A DNA stretch of 64,000 nucleotides, taken from NCBI GenBank assembly GCA_009823395.1, contig CM020514.1, positions 7,661,466 through 7,725,465 on the forward strand, given 5' to 3'. Under the pieces are notes generated by a model. The model made no database searches. It was not told where the DNA came from and was given only the letters and a program-made list of their open reading frames with translations. Below are positions 1 to 11,060 of the stretch, one piece after another. The stretch comes from Thamnaconus septentrionalis. Its lineage: Eukaryota; Chordata; Actinopteri; Tetraodontiformes; Monacanthidae. How positions within the stretch are numbered: position 1 is the first letter of the stretch; the number at the start of each line of letters is the position of its first letter. The translations under genes and the position numbers were made by a program.

Positions 1-1194
1 GTGTGAGAGATTCCACTGATGTTGCCTCGTTCTTTCATCAGGTCTCGCCTCCATTAACCTCTTTTATTGAAGTCTCGTCCTGCTTTTTGCAGTCCCGTCC
101 CACCGGGTCCTCGTCTGTTTGTGCCGCTGCTCTTTCAATTACGGGAAGAGCCAGAGGAAAGTCTGAACACGCCGACGCTTCGCGCGCAAAGCTCTGGCTG
201 AGCGGCACTCAGGCCGTCGCTGTGTAAATTTCGCGTGTTTAGACTGTTAGAAGGAAAACGACTCTTTCTGCATGAAAGTTGTAGCCAACTGAGTCTTCTT
301 CCAGAGACGTTTGTCTGCGACAAGAACAGGGCACTAATGCTAGCTAGCTACAAAAACAGGACGGCAAACCTAAAAAGACATTGTTATCGTCAGCCAGTGG
401 AGGGGTTTGAGCTGCTGACTCGCACTGTGTTTGGGAGAATTTTGGACTTACACTCACGGGAACAGCGTTCTTTTCAACCAAACGCTGAGATGGTGATTAA
501 ATTTAATGAGTTTTCAGCAGCGTGTGATCTTTTTTGAAAGTTACGCCAGAGGGCTGTTGTTTTTTTTTGTTTTTTTTCTTATGTTATGTTGAAGATATAA
601 TGGATGTTTTATTTTTGTTTCTGTGCCACATGATGCATTCTGTGCTGAATTGCTGCATTGTGCCCCGTCTAAAAAAGAATTCCGCCAATTTTTCTCTGGA
701 GGCCTCGAGTCCCCCCCCCCACATACACACACACTCCGCACCCCCGGTGCTGCGATGGACCAGGGACGCGCTTCTCGAGTTGAGCGCCATAAACGCACCA
801 CGCTCGGGCTCGTCAATGGCTGGTGTCACGCTCTAAGTGTAGCCCAAGAGGGAGATTTGCACCGTTACCAGCTGGCTTTGCTGACACAGAAGAAACCTGA
901 TTGGCCCACTTCAAATGTAATGCACAAGTTCCCCAACCATGTTGGTTTTTTTTTCCTTTTCGCTCTCCGAACGTCTTCCGTCGGCTCTCTCCCAGGTGGA
1001 TACGTGACATTTGTGGGGGGACGTTCCATCTGGCGCGCCAAACTCACGCAGGCGGACGGGATTATTGGCGCACGCGGAGCTCCGAGGTTCTGCTTCAATT
1101 TGATCAGATCGCGGCGCGCGCGGCGCTCAAAGTCAGAGTCGGTGCGATTTCACAGCGCGAATCAAACAGTTCCGCCGTCGTCTCGCGCGCGCAG

Positions 1195-1415
1195 CACGCA
1201 CGCACGCACGCACGCACGCCACAAAAGCGCACCTCAGTTTCCCGACAAAGCAGCAAAACGCACTCGGCAGCGCTGATGCGAGCTCCGACATGAAGGCAGC
1301 TGCCGGCTGCCAGTGGCACCCGTTTGATATGGCGCGCGCACACAAACACACTCGAGCGCGAGGCATTTTCATATCCACACACATCAGTTAAAAGTCATTA
1401 CGCCCCCACCCCAAC

Positions 1416-1447
<32 letters not shown>
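1195..1447. repeat. (CACG)n and (CA)n tracts in CpG-rich DNA
   Basis: A (CACG)n tract runs at 1195-1220 and a (CA)n tract at 1417-1447. CpG-rich sequence with GGCGCGCC, GCGCGCGC and similar words lies around them (about 1015-1340). This may be the flank of a CpG island belonging to the upstream klf7 promoter region. Confidence 0.7.
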
Positions 1448-1450
<3 letters not shown>

Positions 1451-2249
1451 CCGCCGCGCACTCAGCCGCATCAGCAAATTAGCTGAATAAAGAGCCTCTT
1501 TTTGCCTTTTCTTTTGAGTGGCTAATTAGCCATCAGAGCCCACTGCACTGGGAGAAGCGAGATCCATCAAGAGGTAGAGCTTCAAAGAGCAGTTTACGGG
1601 CGCCAAAGCACTTTAATTAGGACCTATTTGTGCGCGAGAGAGGAGAAAAAAAAGGGGGGGAAACATAATTTGAAGCCAAAAGCTGTAACACATGAAGAGG
1701 GTTTGGGGGGGGGGGTAAACAAACTCGGAGACAGCCGCGCGCAGATCAACAGTCAGGAAGGAAAGGAGCTGAATGGGATTAGGCCTGAAGGAATGAGAGC
1801 TGCTCTTCGGCGCTGCGGTGGCCAAACGCTGCCGGAACATCTTGGTTTCTGTTGGATTTGCCGGTGACACGGATGGAACTTGAGAACAACCTTGATGGGG
1901 AAATCTGTGGCTACGCAACCGAGGCACAGCGGGTTTTGTGCTGTTCCTCTGTTGTTGTTGTTGTTTTTTTTGTTAAGATAAATGAAAGGAATAGTGGCGG
2001 AAACAATGGCGGCGAATGACTCGCACAGACGAGTCGATGACGGACACAGTTCTGAGGTCCAACAGTGAAGTCATGTTGCTTGGCCGGAGCTCGGCCAGAG
2101 TATTTCAGCTAGAGTGGAGGGAACTTGTTAACATGAGGGACTGTTTCTGTGTAGTTTCCACAATCTGCCAAAAAAAAAAAATCCCCTCTTGATTGTAATC
2201 TGTGTCTCCAGTACGTCAGCGAACGCCCCCTGAGGTGTTTGTAAAAGTG

Positions 2250-2425
2250 TCCACGTTTGCAAATTATGGAGATCTTCCCTTTGTTGTGTCACTAAGGGCA
2301 TGGCACACATTAGTGACAATTACTCCAGTTTATTCCTGTTTTTAGTTCCCTACCTTATGGAAGGTCCAACAAGGCGTTGGGTTTTAGCAGGAAGTTGTAA
2401 ACAGAGGGCTAAATATGCTGTTTCC
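2250..2425. mobile_element. Diverged copy of the same MITE-like family
   Basis: Shares AAGGTCCAACAA, GTTTTAGCAGGAA and AAACAGAGGGCTAAAT in the same order with 46810-46895, and has TTGTGTCACTAAGGGC where that copy has TGATGTCACAAAG. The ends are not defined. Confidence 0.4.
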
Positions 2426-3461
2426 CGCTAATCTGGACCGGTTTTCTGGATGAGTAATGGCGCGAGGCTGCTCCACTGCAGCCTGGGTTGAAAAATAAAG
2501 ATGAGTAGAATACAAGCCTCTGATTGATGGGTTAACGTGTTGGCGATCGCCTCAACGCTAATCGTTGGCAACGATCCAATCGCATGTCGAGGAGATGCCT
2601 TGATGTCAGATGTCAGTGACCAGCTCCACACAGATACTATCACCGGGTTGTACGATGACTCTTGGGCACTAATTGAACAGGTGACGACACCTTTGGACCA
2701 AAGTGTAGTTGGTCCGACACTGGAGGGATGCCTCGATTATCTTCCATCTGGCCCTTCATCACTTCTGTTAGACTCAACGCTTCTGAGAATACATCCCACG
2801 TCTCCTCCTCAACTGTCTCCTGATTTGTTTCCCATTTGTTGTCCTTGCTGCAAAACTAAAACCCTGATTGAGACGACCATTTCGATTGCGCAGCACACAT
2901 CTATATATCTATCTTTTTATGGACTCAGACTCTCAGAGGAAAAATAAACCGAGCGTGATTTAAAATGCTCAGTGGCGTGCGTCGGGCCCATTATCACAAT
3001 ATTTACTGGTGGTGCGGGACTAAATTAGGAGTTCGGAGTCGGTGGACTCAACGTTTCCGGGCCCTGATGGGAAAACATCCAATCATGTGACAACCTCCCA
3101 ACCCCCTCCCTCCAATTTTCGTCCCCCTAGGCTGTTTTTTGCTCCGCCTTTTGATGTGGCAGTAACCTGTGAAGCAGCCCATCGTGGCAAGTGTCACTTT
3201 GCACAATCGTGTAAACGGCTAAATTTCACCGCCGTCCTAATGGAAATGCTGGTTGTGGTCGCATCGCCGCTGCCGCTGCTGCAGCAGTGACAGCGGGCGT
3301 GCAAACACAGACGGAGCTCCTCGCCACCGAAGCCACTTCAGTGTGTTTGCAGAGCTTCGTCCTCAATGATCTTTTGTCTGTCAAAAGCTCTTAGCGTTTC
3401 CATCTAGAGCCCCTCTGCTTGCTGCATCTATTATTAATGGACCTCAGCAGGCAGAGAACAC

Positions 3462-3480
3462 ACTCTCCCTCTCCCTCTCG

Positions 3481-3531
<51 letters not shown>
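3462..3531. repeat. (CT)n(CA)n compound microsatellite
   Basis: An imperfect CT tract (3462-3492) runs directly into about 19 CA units ending at 3531. Confidence 0.95.
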
Positions 3532-3535
<4 letters not shown>

Positions 3536-4079
3536 CTGCCGGCTATTTTAGCAGCAATATTAAATCAAACTCTCAGGACAAAAGGGGGAAATCACATATT
3601 TTTTTTGAAGGAAGGCCTTGGCGGAAAATAACAATAGTAACAGTTTTATTTTTCTGCCAGTCTGATTAAATATAATAATTTGTCAATATTGCTATCGATG
3701 CTCAAATATTAGATTTAAGACTCAGTGGCCGTAATTTCAGCCCATTCACAGCGGTTAATAACAGCGTTTAGTCGACAAACTGTAATCGGAGGAGGATAAT
3801 AGTACAATATTAGCGGACACATGGTCAATTTTACTGTCTTACACTGACTATGAGTGAATGTTGTGAGAAAAAACAAAGTAAAACTGAGTATTATTGTATT
3901 ATTACGGGGGTAGCCGTGTTGGAATAAAAAAATAATTCACACCCAGATCAGTGCAGCAGAAGGTTTTTAGGTCTAGAGTCACATTTCCTTGTCCTGAGGA
4001 GTTCCTGTCTAAATAATCACATGGAAATTTTGGTGGGTTTTGAACTTGGACTTGAACGTGGACGACCAGCCTCCTCTGC

Positions 4080-4082
<3 letters not shown>

Positions 4083-4124
<42 letters not shown>

Positions 4125-4196
4125 TGACCTTTCCCCATATGGTGTGGGACCAAACGGGGGACAGGAGGTGAGCCCTACACATGCTATCAGTCTAAG

Positions 4197-4241
<45 letters not shown>

Positions 4242-4252
4242 TGTGTGCGTGT
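4083..4252. repeat. Two (GT)n microsatellites 77 bp apart
   Basis: GT tracts at 4083-4121 and 4199-4252. The second is interrupted by CG near its end. Unique sequence separates them. Confidence 0.95.
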
Positions 4253-5435
4253 CCTCTCAAACACACACTGCAGGCTCCTCATGACGTTGTCACCTGATGT
4301 GTTGCGTTGCACTGGAGGAGCAAAGTCAAGGCGAAGGCCACCAGCCACCATGAACGTGAAAAAAATGTACATGTATATAAAAATAAAATATTCACGATTT
4401 CCCAAAGCTAAAGTCAGATCCGCGACAAAAACAAAAATACCAACCTGAAAGCTCAACGTGAGCTCGCCGAACTGCTTCAGTCGCATTCGTTTGCATATCA
4501 CGGACGGAGCGGAAACGGAATCATGCTCCCACTCATTCTGATGTTGATTGTCACCATTCAATCACTCCCCAATATCAAAATGAATGACATCATCTTTTGT
4601 CTGGCTGTAAATATACATGTATGGCGCGCCGTTGGACCGCTCCGGATCAATTCCAGCAGAGACACAATAGCCCGTCCTCATCATCCTTGACTGCATATTG
4701 TTCAGCAAGAAAGAGATAACGTCGCACGCAAATCGGCAGCGGCAATCTGGACAAAAGGGAGCGAAGCGCACGTTCTCCTCGCAGCACTCCGGGCTCTGCC
4801 AAAGACGTCGTTAGCGGGAGTCGCCTGTGCCTCTCTCAAGTTTCCTTATGATGTCGCCTAACCCCCGCAGAAGAGATATCTTTGATTCATATTCACATGC
4901 AAATTGTGCATCCCGAGGACAAAAAAAAAAAAAAAAGATATTATTTTAAGAGAAAAACTGGGGGGGAAAGAGGAAGAGAGGGAAGTTCAGCTTATCACCA
5001 GCGAACAGATGTTTCAACTATGTGTTGGTTCGTCTGTCTCGTCGCTGAGCCTGAGCAGAGTAAAGCTCCGTCGCTGGCCCGTCTGAATGAACCCAGTCCA
5101 CCGGCTGCAGGGGGGGGGGGATTCTATAGCGGCTGTAATTTGCTCCGATGGCAGAGGTGGAGAGAGCCAGAGGATCAGGATGAGAACCTCCAGCTGCCAA
5201 AGGCCTCTGGCCAAACAGGGGAAATTCATTTCCCCAGCACTATATCGTAAAGACAGAATAGTGCACCGCTGCTAAGTGGACAGTCAGGAAAAGCGGCGGG
5301 TCGGATCCGTGTCTTGACCGCAGACACCAAAGTGCTGCAATCTTTTTCTTTCTCCCTTTCTTGAAATCGAATGTAATCGATTCTGGAACTTCTAAAAGCC
5401 TCGAGCGCATGTTCCGTTCACTCTGTTTTTTTTTC

Positions 5436-5515
5436 AAATCAAATTCTGCTCTCTCAAATCAAATCACAATTTATTTGTATAACCCTGGTTGGCAAGTGCA
5501 TTTTGCCTCAAAAGG
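5436..5515. repeat. Short fragment of a dispersed fish repeat tail
   Basis: The words CAAATCAAATCACAATTTATTTGTATA closely match the start of the minus-strand LINE tail at 22871-22915. This suggests a small, old copy of the same 3' end. The boundaries are uncertain. Confidence 0.4.
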
Positions 5516-6016
5516 GGGCTTTTACATGGTCTACAGATGCGTCACGCTCCACCCTTCCACCCTTAAAATGGGTGAGAAAATTTTTTTAGAAAAACCCTAA
5601 ACAGGACAAAAAAAGGGAGGCAAGAGGAGGCGCTCTTCTGTCTAGGATGGGTAGAAGTGCATCGGGCGCCACGTACCATAGATCACGACGGCAAGACGGA
5701 GATTAGCTACGAGTGCTAATGCTAATGTTAAGCGCCGGACAGGAGATCCAGGGGGCGCAGAGCCGCGCGTAGACCACAAAAAGTCCAGTTGGACACAACC
5801 GAGAGAAGACTGATGACTCACAGCAGGGGTGTCGCTGTTCGTGCCGCATTCCATTTGCAACCAGACATCGGAATTCGTAGGTACGAGTGATGCTCATCAA
5901 CGACGGCAGCGTTGTGCTTCTAAGACAGAAAAGATGAGCAAGGCGCTGCCTCGGCAAACTGTTGTCAGTCAACAGCCTCTTCTCTCTGCGCCTTTCCCGA
6001 TGACGTTGTGCTCTAC

Positions 6017-6353
6017 CAGGGGTGGGCAGATTTGACAGAGGAGGCCGGAGCAGGAGTAGATGAATGTAGTGTTTTGGGGACCCAACTCATAGGAGAAAAA
6101 AAACATATCATGGGATATGTAGAAAACGTGATTTAATGTCAATTGAAAATGACCCTAAGCAAAGTTACAATGAAATCCGTGTCTTTGAAGCCTCAGGGTG
6201 TTTAGCTCTTTATTGAAAAGCACTGAAAAAACTGAAGAAATGATGAAATACAGCTATTTTATGACTTACTTACTGTTAATATCATTTCTTCAAGTTTGGC
6301 GGGCCGGATTAAGAAGCTTAACGGGCCACATGTGGCCCCCAAGCCGTAGTTTT
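6017..6353. mobile_element. hAT/Charlie-like DNA transposon remnant
   Basis: The left end reads CAGGGGTGGGCAGATTTGAC, a typical hAT-type terminus. The right part reads GGGCCACATGTGGCCCCCAA and GCCGTAGTTT, which in this kind of element is normally followed by the inverted terminus GCCCACCCCTG. Here that last segment is missing, so the copy is 3'-truncated and no 8-bp target duplication is visible. There is no transposase open frame, so it is a non-autonomous or decayed copy. Confidence 0.6.
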
Positions 6354-7770
6354 ACTGTCGCCAAGATGTTACAGCGATGCAAAAAGTAACAAAAGAAACA
6401 CAGAGTGGCTAATAAATAAAATGTGTAGCAATAAAGGCTACCAGTTTTGTGGTTGTAGACTTGGTTGCTGGATGTTCTTGTGGCTTTTAGACACACATTC
6501 GCAGCTGGGAATTGGTCCAAACTGACAGTCCGACTTCCAAGTTGTAATGGGATCCACCCAGCGGCCCGATGTAAATTTCTCATCTTAAATATCCGCGTCC
6601 CTCACCTTTCAACCGTGGCCAAGTGCCCCTAAACACCACGTGACGCCGCTCAGACGTGAAACCAACACGGGGGCTTTGGGTGCACCGGTGTATTATTACC
6701 AGCGGATAGAGAGTGAGTGTGCAAATAGGAATGCATTTCATTTCAACTCCCAGAGGGCTTCTGATCCTCTGCGTTTTCTTTTTCTTTCCACTGAATCATC
6801 TTCCTCACCTTCCCACCTCTTTTTTTTTTTCCTTTTTTCTATTTTATCTTGGCGATATAACTTCCATGGCTGGTTGGTTTGGGTGAGCAGCGGGGAAACA
6901 GGCAGAGCCTCCACAGTTCAGGGCGCCGGGGAGCTGCAGCGAGGCAGCAACCATCAATCACAGACTAAATCCTCCTTCTCCCAGGACCCGAGTGCGCCAG
7001 CTGACATACTGGTCAACAGCTGCAGCAGTAGGGAAGTCTGAAGTCGCTATTTTAATTCATATAGACCCAATTTGCTGCGGTCCAGAGGACGGTGGGTGGC
7101 TGGGGGTTGCTGTGAAGTTTGCCCACCATCACCTTGCTAGCAGGGTTGGCTTTGCAGAGGATTGTGTTGTGGTTGTTGTTGTTGTTGTTGTTGTTCCCCC
7201 CCTGTGGTTAGTTGTGCAGCGATGATGTGTGGATAATGAAGGGATCTCCGTTGACACCGACTTGATTGCAAAGAAAAATTTTGGTGTCCGTCAGGCACTG
7301 GTCCACCTGAGGGAGCTCTCGAAGCCAATGTTAGCATCTCTAAAGTTGCAGCTCCAGCCTCTTCACGTATATAAGATCTAACCCTAACCCTCTCATACAT
7401 AAATAAACAATGCTTATTCTTTACCAACCAATCAGGCTCAAGTGATGAAAACCAATCTGATAAGTGATCAAAGTGGCTTTAGCACCTTTGAGTTGGGGGC
7501 CAACAAATGCTTCTCACCTGAAGGCAGGGGTCATAAAATGCGTGAACTTCCCAGGTTACCTGAATTCCGTACATACATACAAAAAATAGATAGCAATACG
7601 CACTGTCAAATAAGAATGTTAATATTAAAGAGGTGCAAGACCCAGGCAATTTGATTGAATAAATGAAAAATGTCCTGCAACATTCAAGTGTCCATCTCAA
7701 ACTGTTTAATAGTCTCACTGACAGGCATCTTGGACCAAGCACAGACGTTTTGAACAAGTCTTCCTCAGTG

Positions 7771-8051
7771 TTAAAAGTCAAAGTCCCAGCGATTGTCACA
7801 TCCCGAAGGATGCGAAATTAGTCCTCCGCATTTGAGCCATCATCCCCTGTGGGAGAGCGGTGGGCAGCAGCAGTGCCACGCCCGGCAATCATTGGGTGAT
7901 CTAACCCCCCCAATTCCAACCCCAAATACTGAGCGCCAAGCAGGGAGGCAGTGGGCACCATTTTTACAGTCTTTGGTATGACTCGGCCAGGGATGGAACC
8001 AACAACCTACCAGTCTCAGGGCGGACACTCTACCACTAGACCACTGAGCTG
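7771..8051 (-). mobile_element. tRNA-derived SINE, antisense to klf7
   Basis: Read on the minus strand, it opens with a tRNA-like head. CTCAGTGGTCTAGTGGTAGAG contains a pol III box A like that of tRNA-Glu, and a box B-like GGTTCCATCCC lies 33 bp further on (plus coordinates 7990-8000). A SINE body and a 3' tail GTGACAATCGCTGGGACTTT follow. The arrangement is that of a widespread teleost SINE. It ends 147 bp before klf7 exon 2. No clear target duplication was found. The head cannot be a working tRNA gene: the body continues without a tRNA 3' half. Confidence 0.85.
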
Positions 8052-8198
8052 TGCATCATCACGCATTCACCTTTGTTTCTACCAACACCGGCCTTGTACA
8101 AATGAAGTCAGGCATGCAACTCATCAGACGCTGCGCCCCCTGAAGAACGCAGTGAAGTGAGTGTCTCACCAGGTCTCTTTCCTTCCGTCCCCTCGCAG

Positions 8199-8881
8199 AC
8201 GTGTCTGGAGCTGGAGCGCTACCTGCAGACGGAGCCCAAGCGGCTGTCGGAGCTCTTCGACGACGAGCTGGACTGCCTCCTCACGCCGGCCTTCATGCAG
8301 GGCGCCGACAGCGACGAGGACCTGATGGACCCGCTCCTGCCGAGCCTCCCCGACCAGCCCAGCCCGCCGCCGCCGCCGCCGCCGCCGCTGCTGGTCACCC
8401 TCCCCAAGGTCCAGACCAAAATCCTGCAGGCGGCCAGCGTGGGCAAGGGCCACGCGGAGGCACGGACTGAGGGTCTCACGCCCAAGGAGCAGATCCTGGC
8501 GGGGTGAGCGGGCGCAGCTCAGCGCCGCCGTCACGTCCCTCACGCCGCCGTCGTCGCCCGAGCTCGGGCGCCACCTCGTCAAGCCGGCGCGAGACCATGA
8601 CGGCGAAGCGCCGACGGCACGCTCACGCTCAAGCTGGTGGCCAAGAAAGTGGGCCTGGGCGCCGCCAAGCTGGTGTGGGCGCGGGCGCTGCCGCCGCCGA
8701 GCCGAGCCGAGGAGGCGGCGGCGGCGGCGGCGCCTCAGCGACGGCGAGCAGGGGGGCGGCGGCAGTCTGGTGGGGGACATAGCGGAGAACAAGAAGCGAG
8801 TTCACCGGTGCCAGTTCAACGGCTGCAGGAAGGTTTACACCAAGAGCTCGCACCTGAAAGCACACCAGAGGACCCACACAG
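8199..8881 (+). CDS. klf7: klf7 exon 2: regulatory region and zinc finger 1 (frame disrupted)
   Basis: This is the large central exon of Kruppel-like factor 7, a nuclear DNA-binding transcription factor that binds GC/CACCC boxes and acts in neuronal and adipocyte differentiation (family knowledge). It opens in phase 0 after CGCAG with [13 protein letters not shown], the start of KLF7/KLF6 exon 2. An acidic stretch ([18 protein letters not shown]), a run of eight prolines and a conserved [12 protein letters not shown] block (8533-8568) follow. The exon ends with [20 protein letters not shown] and the rest of finger 1 (C-x4-C-x12-H-x3-H), then a GTAAAA donor at 8882. One frame does not carry through. 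Codons from 8199 run in frame to TGA at 8505-8507. [12 protein letters not shown] lies in the next frame, [11 protein letters not shown] (8616-8648) back in the first, and ENKKRVH to the end in the second. The exon is 683 nt, but phase 0 in and phase 1 out requires a length of 3n+1. Assembly indels in GC-rich runs are the likeliest cause; true lesions are possible. Finger sequence matches KLF7 better than KLF6 (RCQFNGC; exon 4 ends KRHI). I cannot tell klf7a from klf7b. Confidence 0.93.
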
Positions 8882-8935
8882 GTAAAAGCACCAGCACTGC
8901 GACAAGCACACTGGGATTGTTGAGTTGCCTTTAGT

Positions 8936-9646
8936 CAGAGGTGGCAAAAGTATTCACATGTTGTACTTGAGTGAAAGTATAGACACTTGTGAGAAAGAAA
9001 TGCTCTGCAAAAGTGCTGATTCAACTCCTTTACTCAAATACAAGTAAGAAAGTACAGATTCTGAAATGTACGTTTGTGATTATTTTGTAAAGATTTATGA
9101 CATAATGTTCTGGACTGAAGTGACCAGAGGTCTCGCATGAGCATCAGGTTCAGTTTTAACAGCTTTGGTACTCTCAATACTATATCTATATATTTTTTTT
9201 CTGCATCTGCATCTGCAGCACAACCAAATTATAATCGTAGTTATGACCACTGAGCCATTATTGGATGCTTACAAAACAATAGCAGTGACCCCAAAGTCGA
9301 GGTACTCTGAAATAATCTCCCTCTAAAATATCATCCACTTTCATATTGAACTACACCACAGCATAGTACAAATGGGTTCGCTTCAAGCAACAAAAACCAT
9401 GATAAATAATAAGTGGATTATTTTAAAAAGAATTTAAAATAATTGAAAAAACTGCTCTTGTGTTCTTGAGCTTGTCTTGTAGCGTCTCTTTCCGATGTTG
9501 GAAGTAAAAAGTACAGATGCTTGTGTACAAACAAGTAAAGGTAAAGGTTAAAGTAAAAGAAGAAATACTCAAGGAAGACCAGATAATTGAAAAATCTACT
9601 TAAGTACAGTAACAAAGTATTTCTATTTTGCCTCTTCCCACCCTTG
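8936..9646. mobile_element. Non-autonomous hAT transposon with 8-bp target duplication
   Basis: This 711-bp element begins CAGAGGTGGC and ends with the inverse of CAAGGGTGGG. It is flanked on both sides by the identical 8-mer CCTTTAGT (8928-8935 and 9647-9654), the target duplication length diagnostic of hAT elements. Internal text such as TACTTGAGTGAAAGTA and its mirror near the right end (ACTTAAGTACAGTA) fits the known teleost hAT families. There is no transposase frame. It sits 54 bp downstream of klf7 exon 2. Confidence 0.92.
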
Positions 9647-10811
9647 CCTTTAGTCTGCTACTGTTTGAAGGTACTTACATGGATACTGTATAATCTTATT
9701 GGCCGTTTTGATTGGCACCTACTAAGTAACTTTTCAATGCACCTATTTGTAAAAACCTTCTTCTGTTAGTGTTGTACTAAAGTAACCCATCCAGATAGCA
9801 TTCACTAGAGTTCCCACTGTTCGCAGCATATGCAGCGTTGAAGTGTGTGCAGGAGTACCATAGCACCCGGCTTGTACCTGCGAGTCCTTGGCTTCTCAGA
9901 TAATCAAATTTATTAATTTCCTCAAGACCCTGCTGCCAGTGCAGTGGTAGAAGGCCCTGCCTCAGTAATTATAAGATGATTGATAGTCTGGCAGTTAATG
10001 GCGCTGCATATTCAGTCAGGTCTTACCGGGGAGGTCTAACTATAGCTGCCCTCCCAGCGACCCTCAAACAGCCATACGGTAAAACTCCGACGGGTGGAAT
10101 TTTTAGACACGGGGCGTTTTGTCTTGCTAATCTGACAGCGCCACGCTGAACAGCAGTTTGCACTTGGGAAAGTTTTCACAAAAGCAGCGTGGCGGAATTG
10201 TGTATTCCTGTGCATTCCTAGAAATCCATCCGTTCCGAGTAAAATGCCAAATGCATTGCTTTTCATGAGCCTCCCGCAACCTGGGAGCACCTCCGGCTAG
10301 CTTGATTCAACCCTGGCCCCGGCATCATTTACAGTAGCCGGAGGGGTTGTGGCCTCCAGTTGTCATCATCTACAGTTGGCTGTTTTCTCAGTGTTCGCCA
10401 GGATTACAGTAAACAGCCCGCAGACCTCCAGCTTTAATGCGGGCAACCTTGGAATCATTAATCCGGCGTGATACAGGCTTATACGATCCCGGCAACCATC
10501 GCGTGGCTTCAAGTGCAGAATTACATGCCAGGGCAGCGCCGCCAAAGCTAACTTCATTGTCGCTCATCTGGAGAGATACCCGCTAGCTTCCCGCTAGCCT
10601 AGCCGCTAGCTGTGGCATCTTTAATCGGCTGATGATTCTTCATGCTAATCAAAGACGAGGCTTTTAAAGGCGCGAGCTGAAAAAAAAAAAAAAGGACACC
10701 CTGGAGACGCCGCATGAGCTTCCGTGTGTGTGAATGTGTGTGTGTGTGCGTTGTTGTGGGTGTGGTAAAATGCGCGGGCGGGGTATTCCCTCCCGATGTG
10801 TTCACTACAAG

Positions 10812-11060
10812 CGCAGCGCTGTGGTTTAATTAGCTTAATCCTCTTTTTGGGTTATTATAACCATAAATCATTGAACATACATGTAGGGGGGGATTAACAC
10901 AGAGCAGAGAATGCAGGGAGGAGCAAGTGCCGAAAAGCCCGCGCAGCAGCAATGCACTCAGTGTCGCGCCGCGCGCACCGCAGGCCATTAAAAAGCGTCA
11001 TTAGAGAGGGTTAGCTCGAGAGCGCGGCGTTTAATGCCACTAATGTCGTTCCACCTCTTC
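10812..11060. promoter_or_regulatory. Candidate intronic regulatory block (homeodomain-like words)
   Basis: Non-repetitive sequence with clustered TAAT/ATTA words (GGTTTAATTAGCTTAATCC, CATTAAAAAGCGTCATTAG, TTTAATGCCACTAATG). The composition resembles conserved developmental enhancers; conservation itself was not tested. Confidence 0.25.

Larger units (their letters stand above)
1..8198 (+). other. klf7: klf7 intron 1, 3' part
   Basis: This stretch precedes the acceptor of klf7 exon 2 (polypyrimidine tract and CGCAG ending at 8198). No exon encoding the KLF6/KLF7 N-terminal block was found in any frame, so exon 1 is inferred to lie upstream. The stretch is CpG-rich around 1015-1300. It carries (CACG)n and (CA)n tracts at 1195-1220 and 1417-1447, a TAAT-rich block at about 1466-1620, dinucleotide repeats at 3462-3531, 4083-4121 and 4199-4252, a hAT/Charlie-like remnant at 6017-6353 and a SINE at 7771-8051. 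The rest is unique AT-rich sequence in which I see no gene. Confidence 0.7.

Noticed and set aside
600..690. Open frame containing M-D-V-L, the first four residues of KLF6/KLF7
   Set aside because: The next residues (F-L-F-L-C) do not continue the conserved family N-terminus, and there is no matching splice donor. It is a chance match, and exon 1 is taken to be upstream.
8001..8051. tRNA gene on the minus strand
   Set aside because: Boxes A and B are present, but the sequence continues into a SINE body without a cloverleaf 3' half.
8504..8517. GTGAGCG after GCGGG as a possible splice donor inside exon 2
   Set aside because: The nearest downstream AG gives a 14-base intron, which is too short to splice. 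No longer intron restores all conserved blocks.
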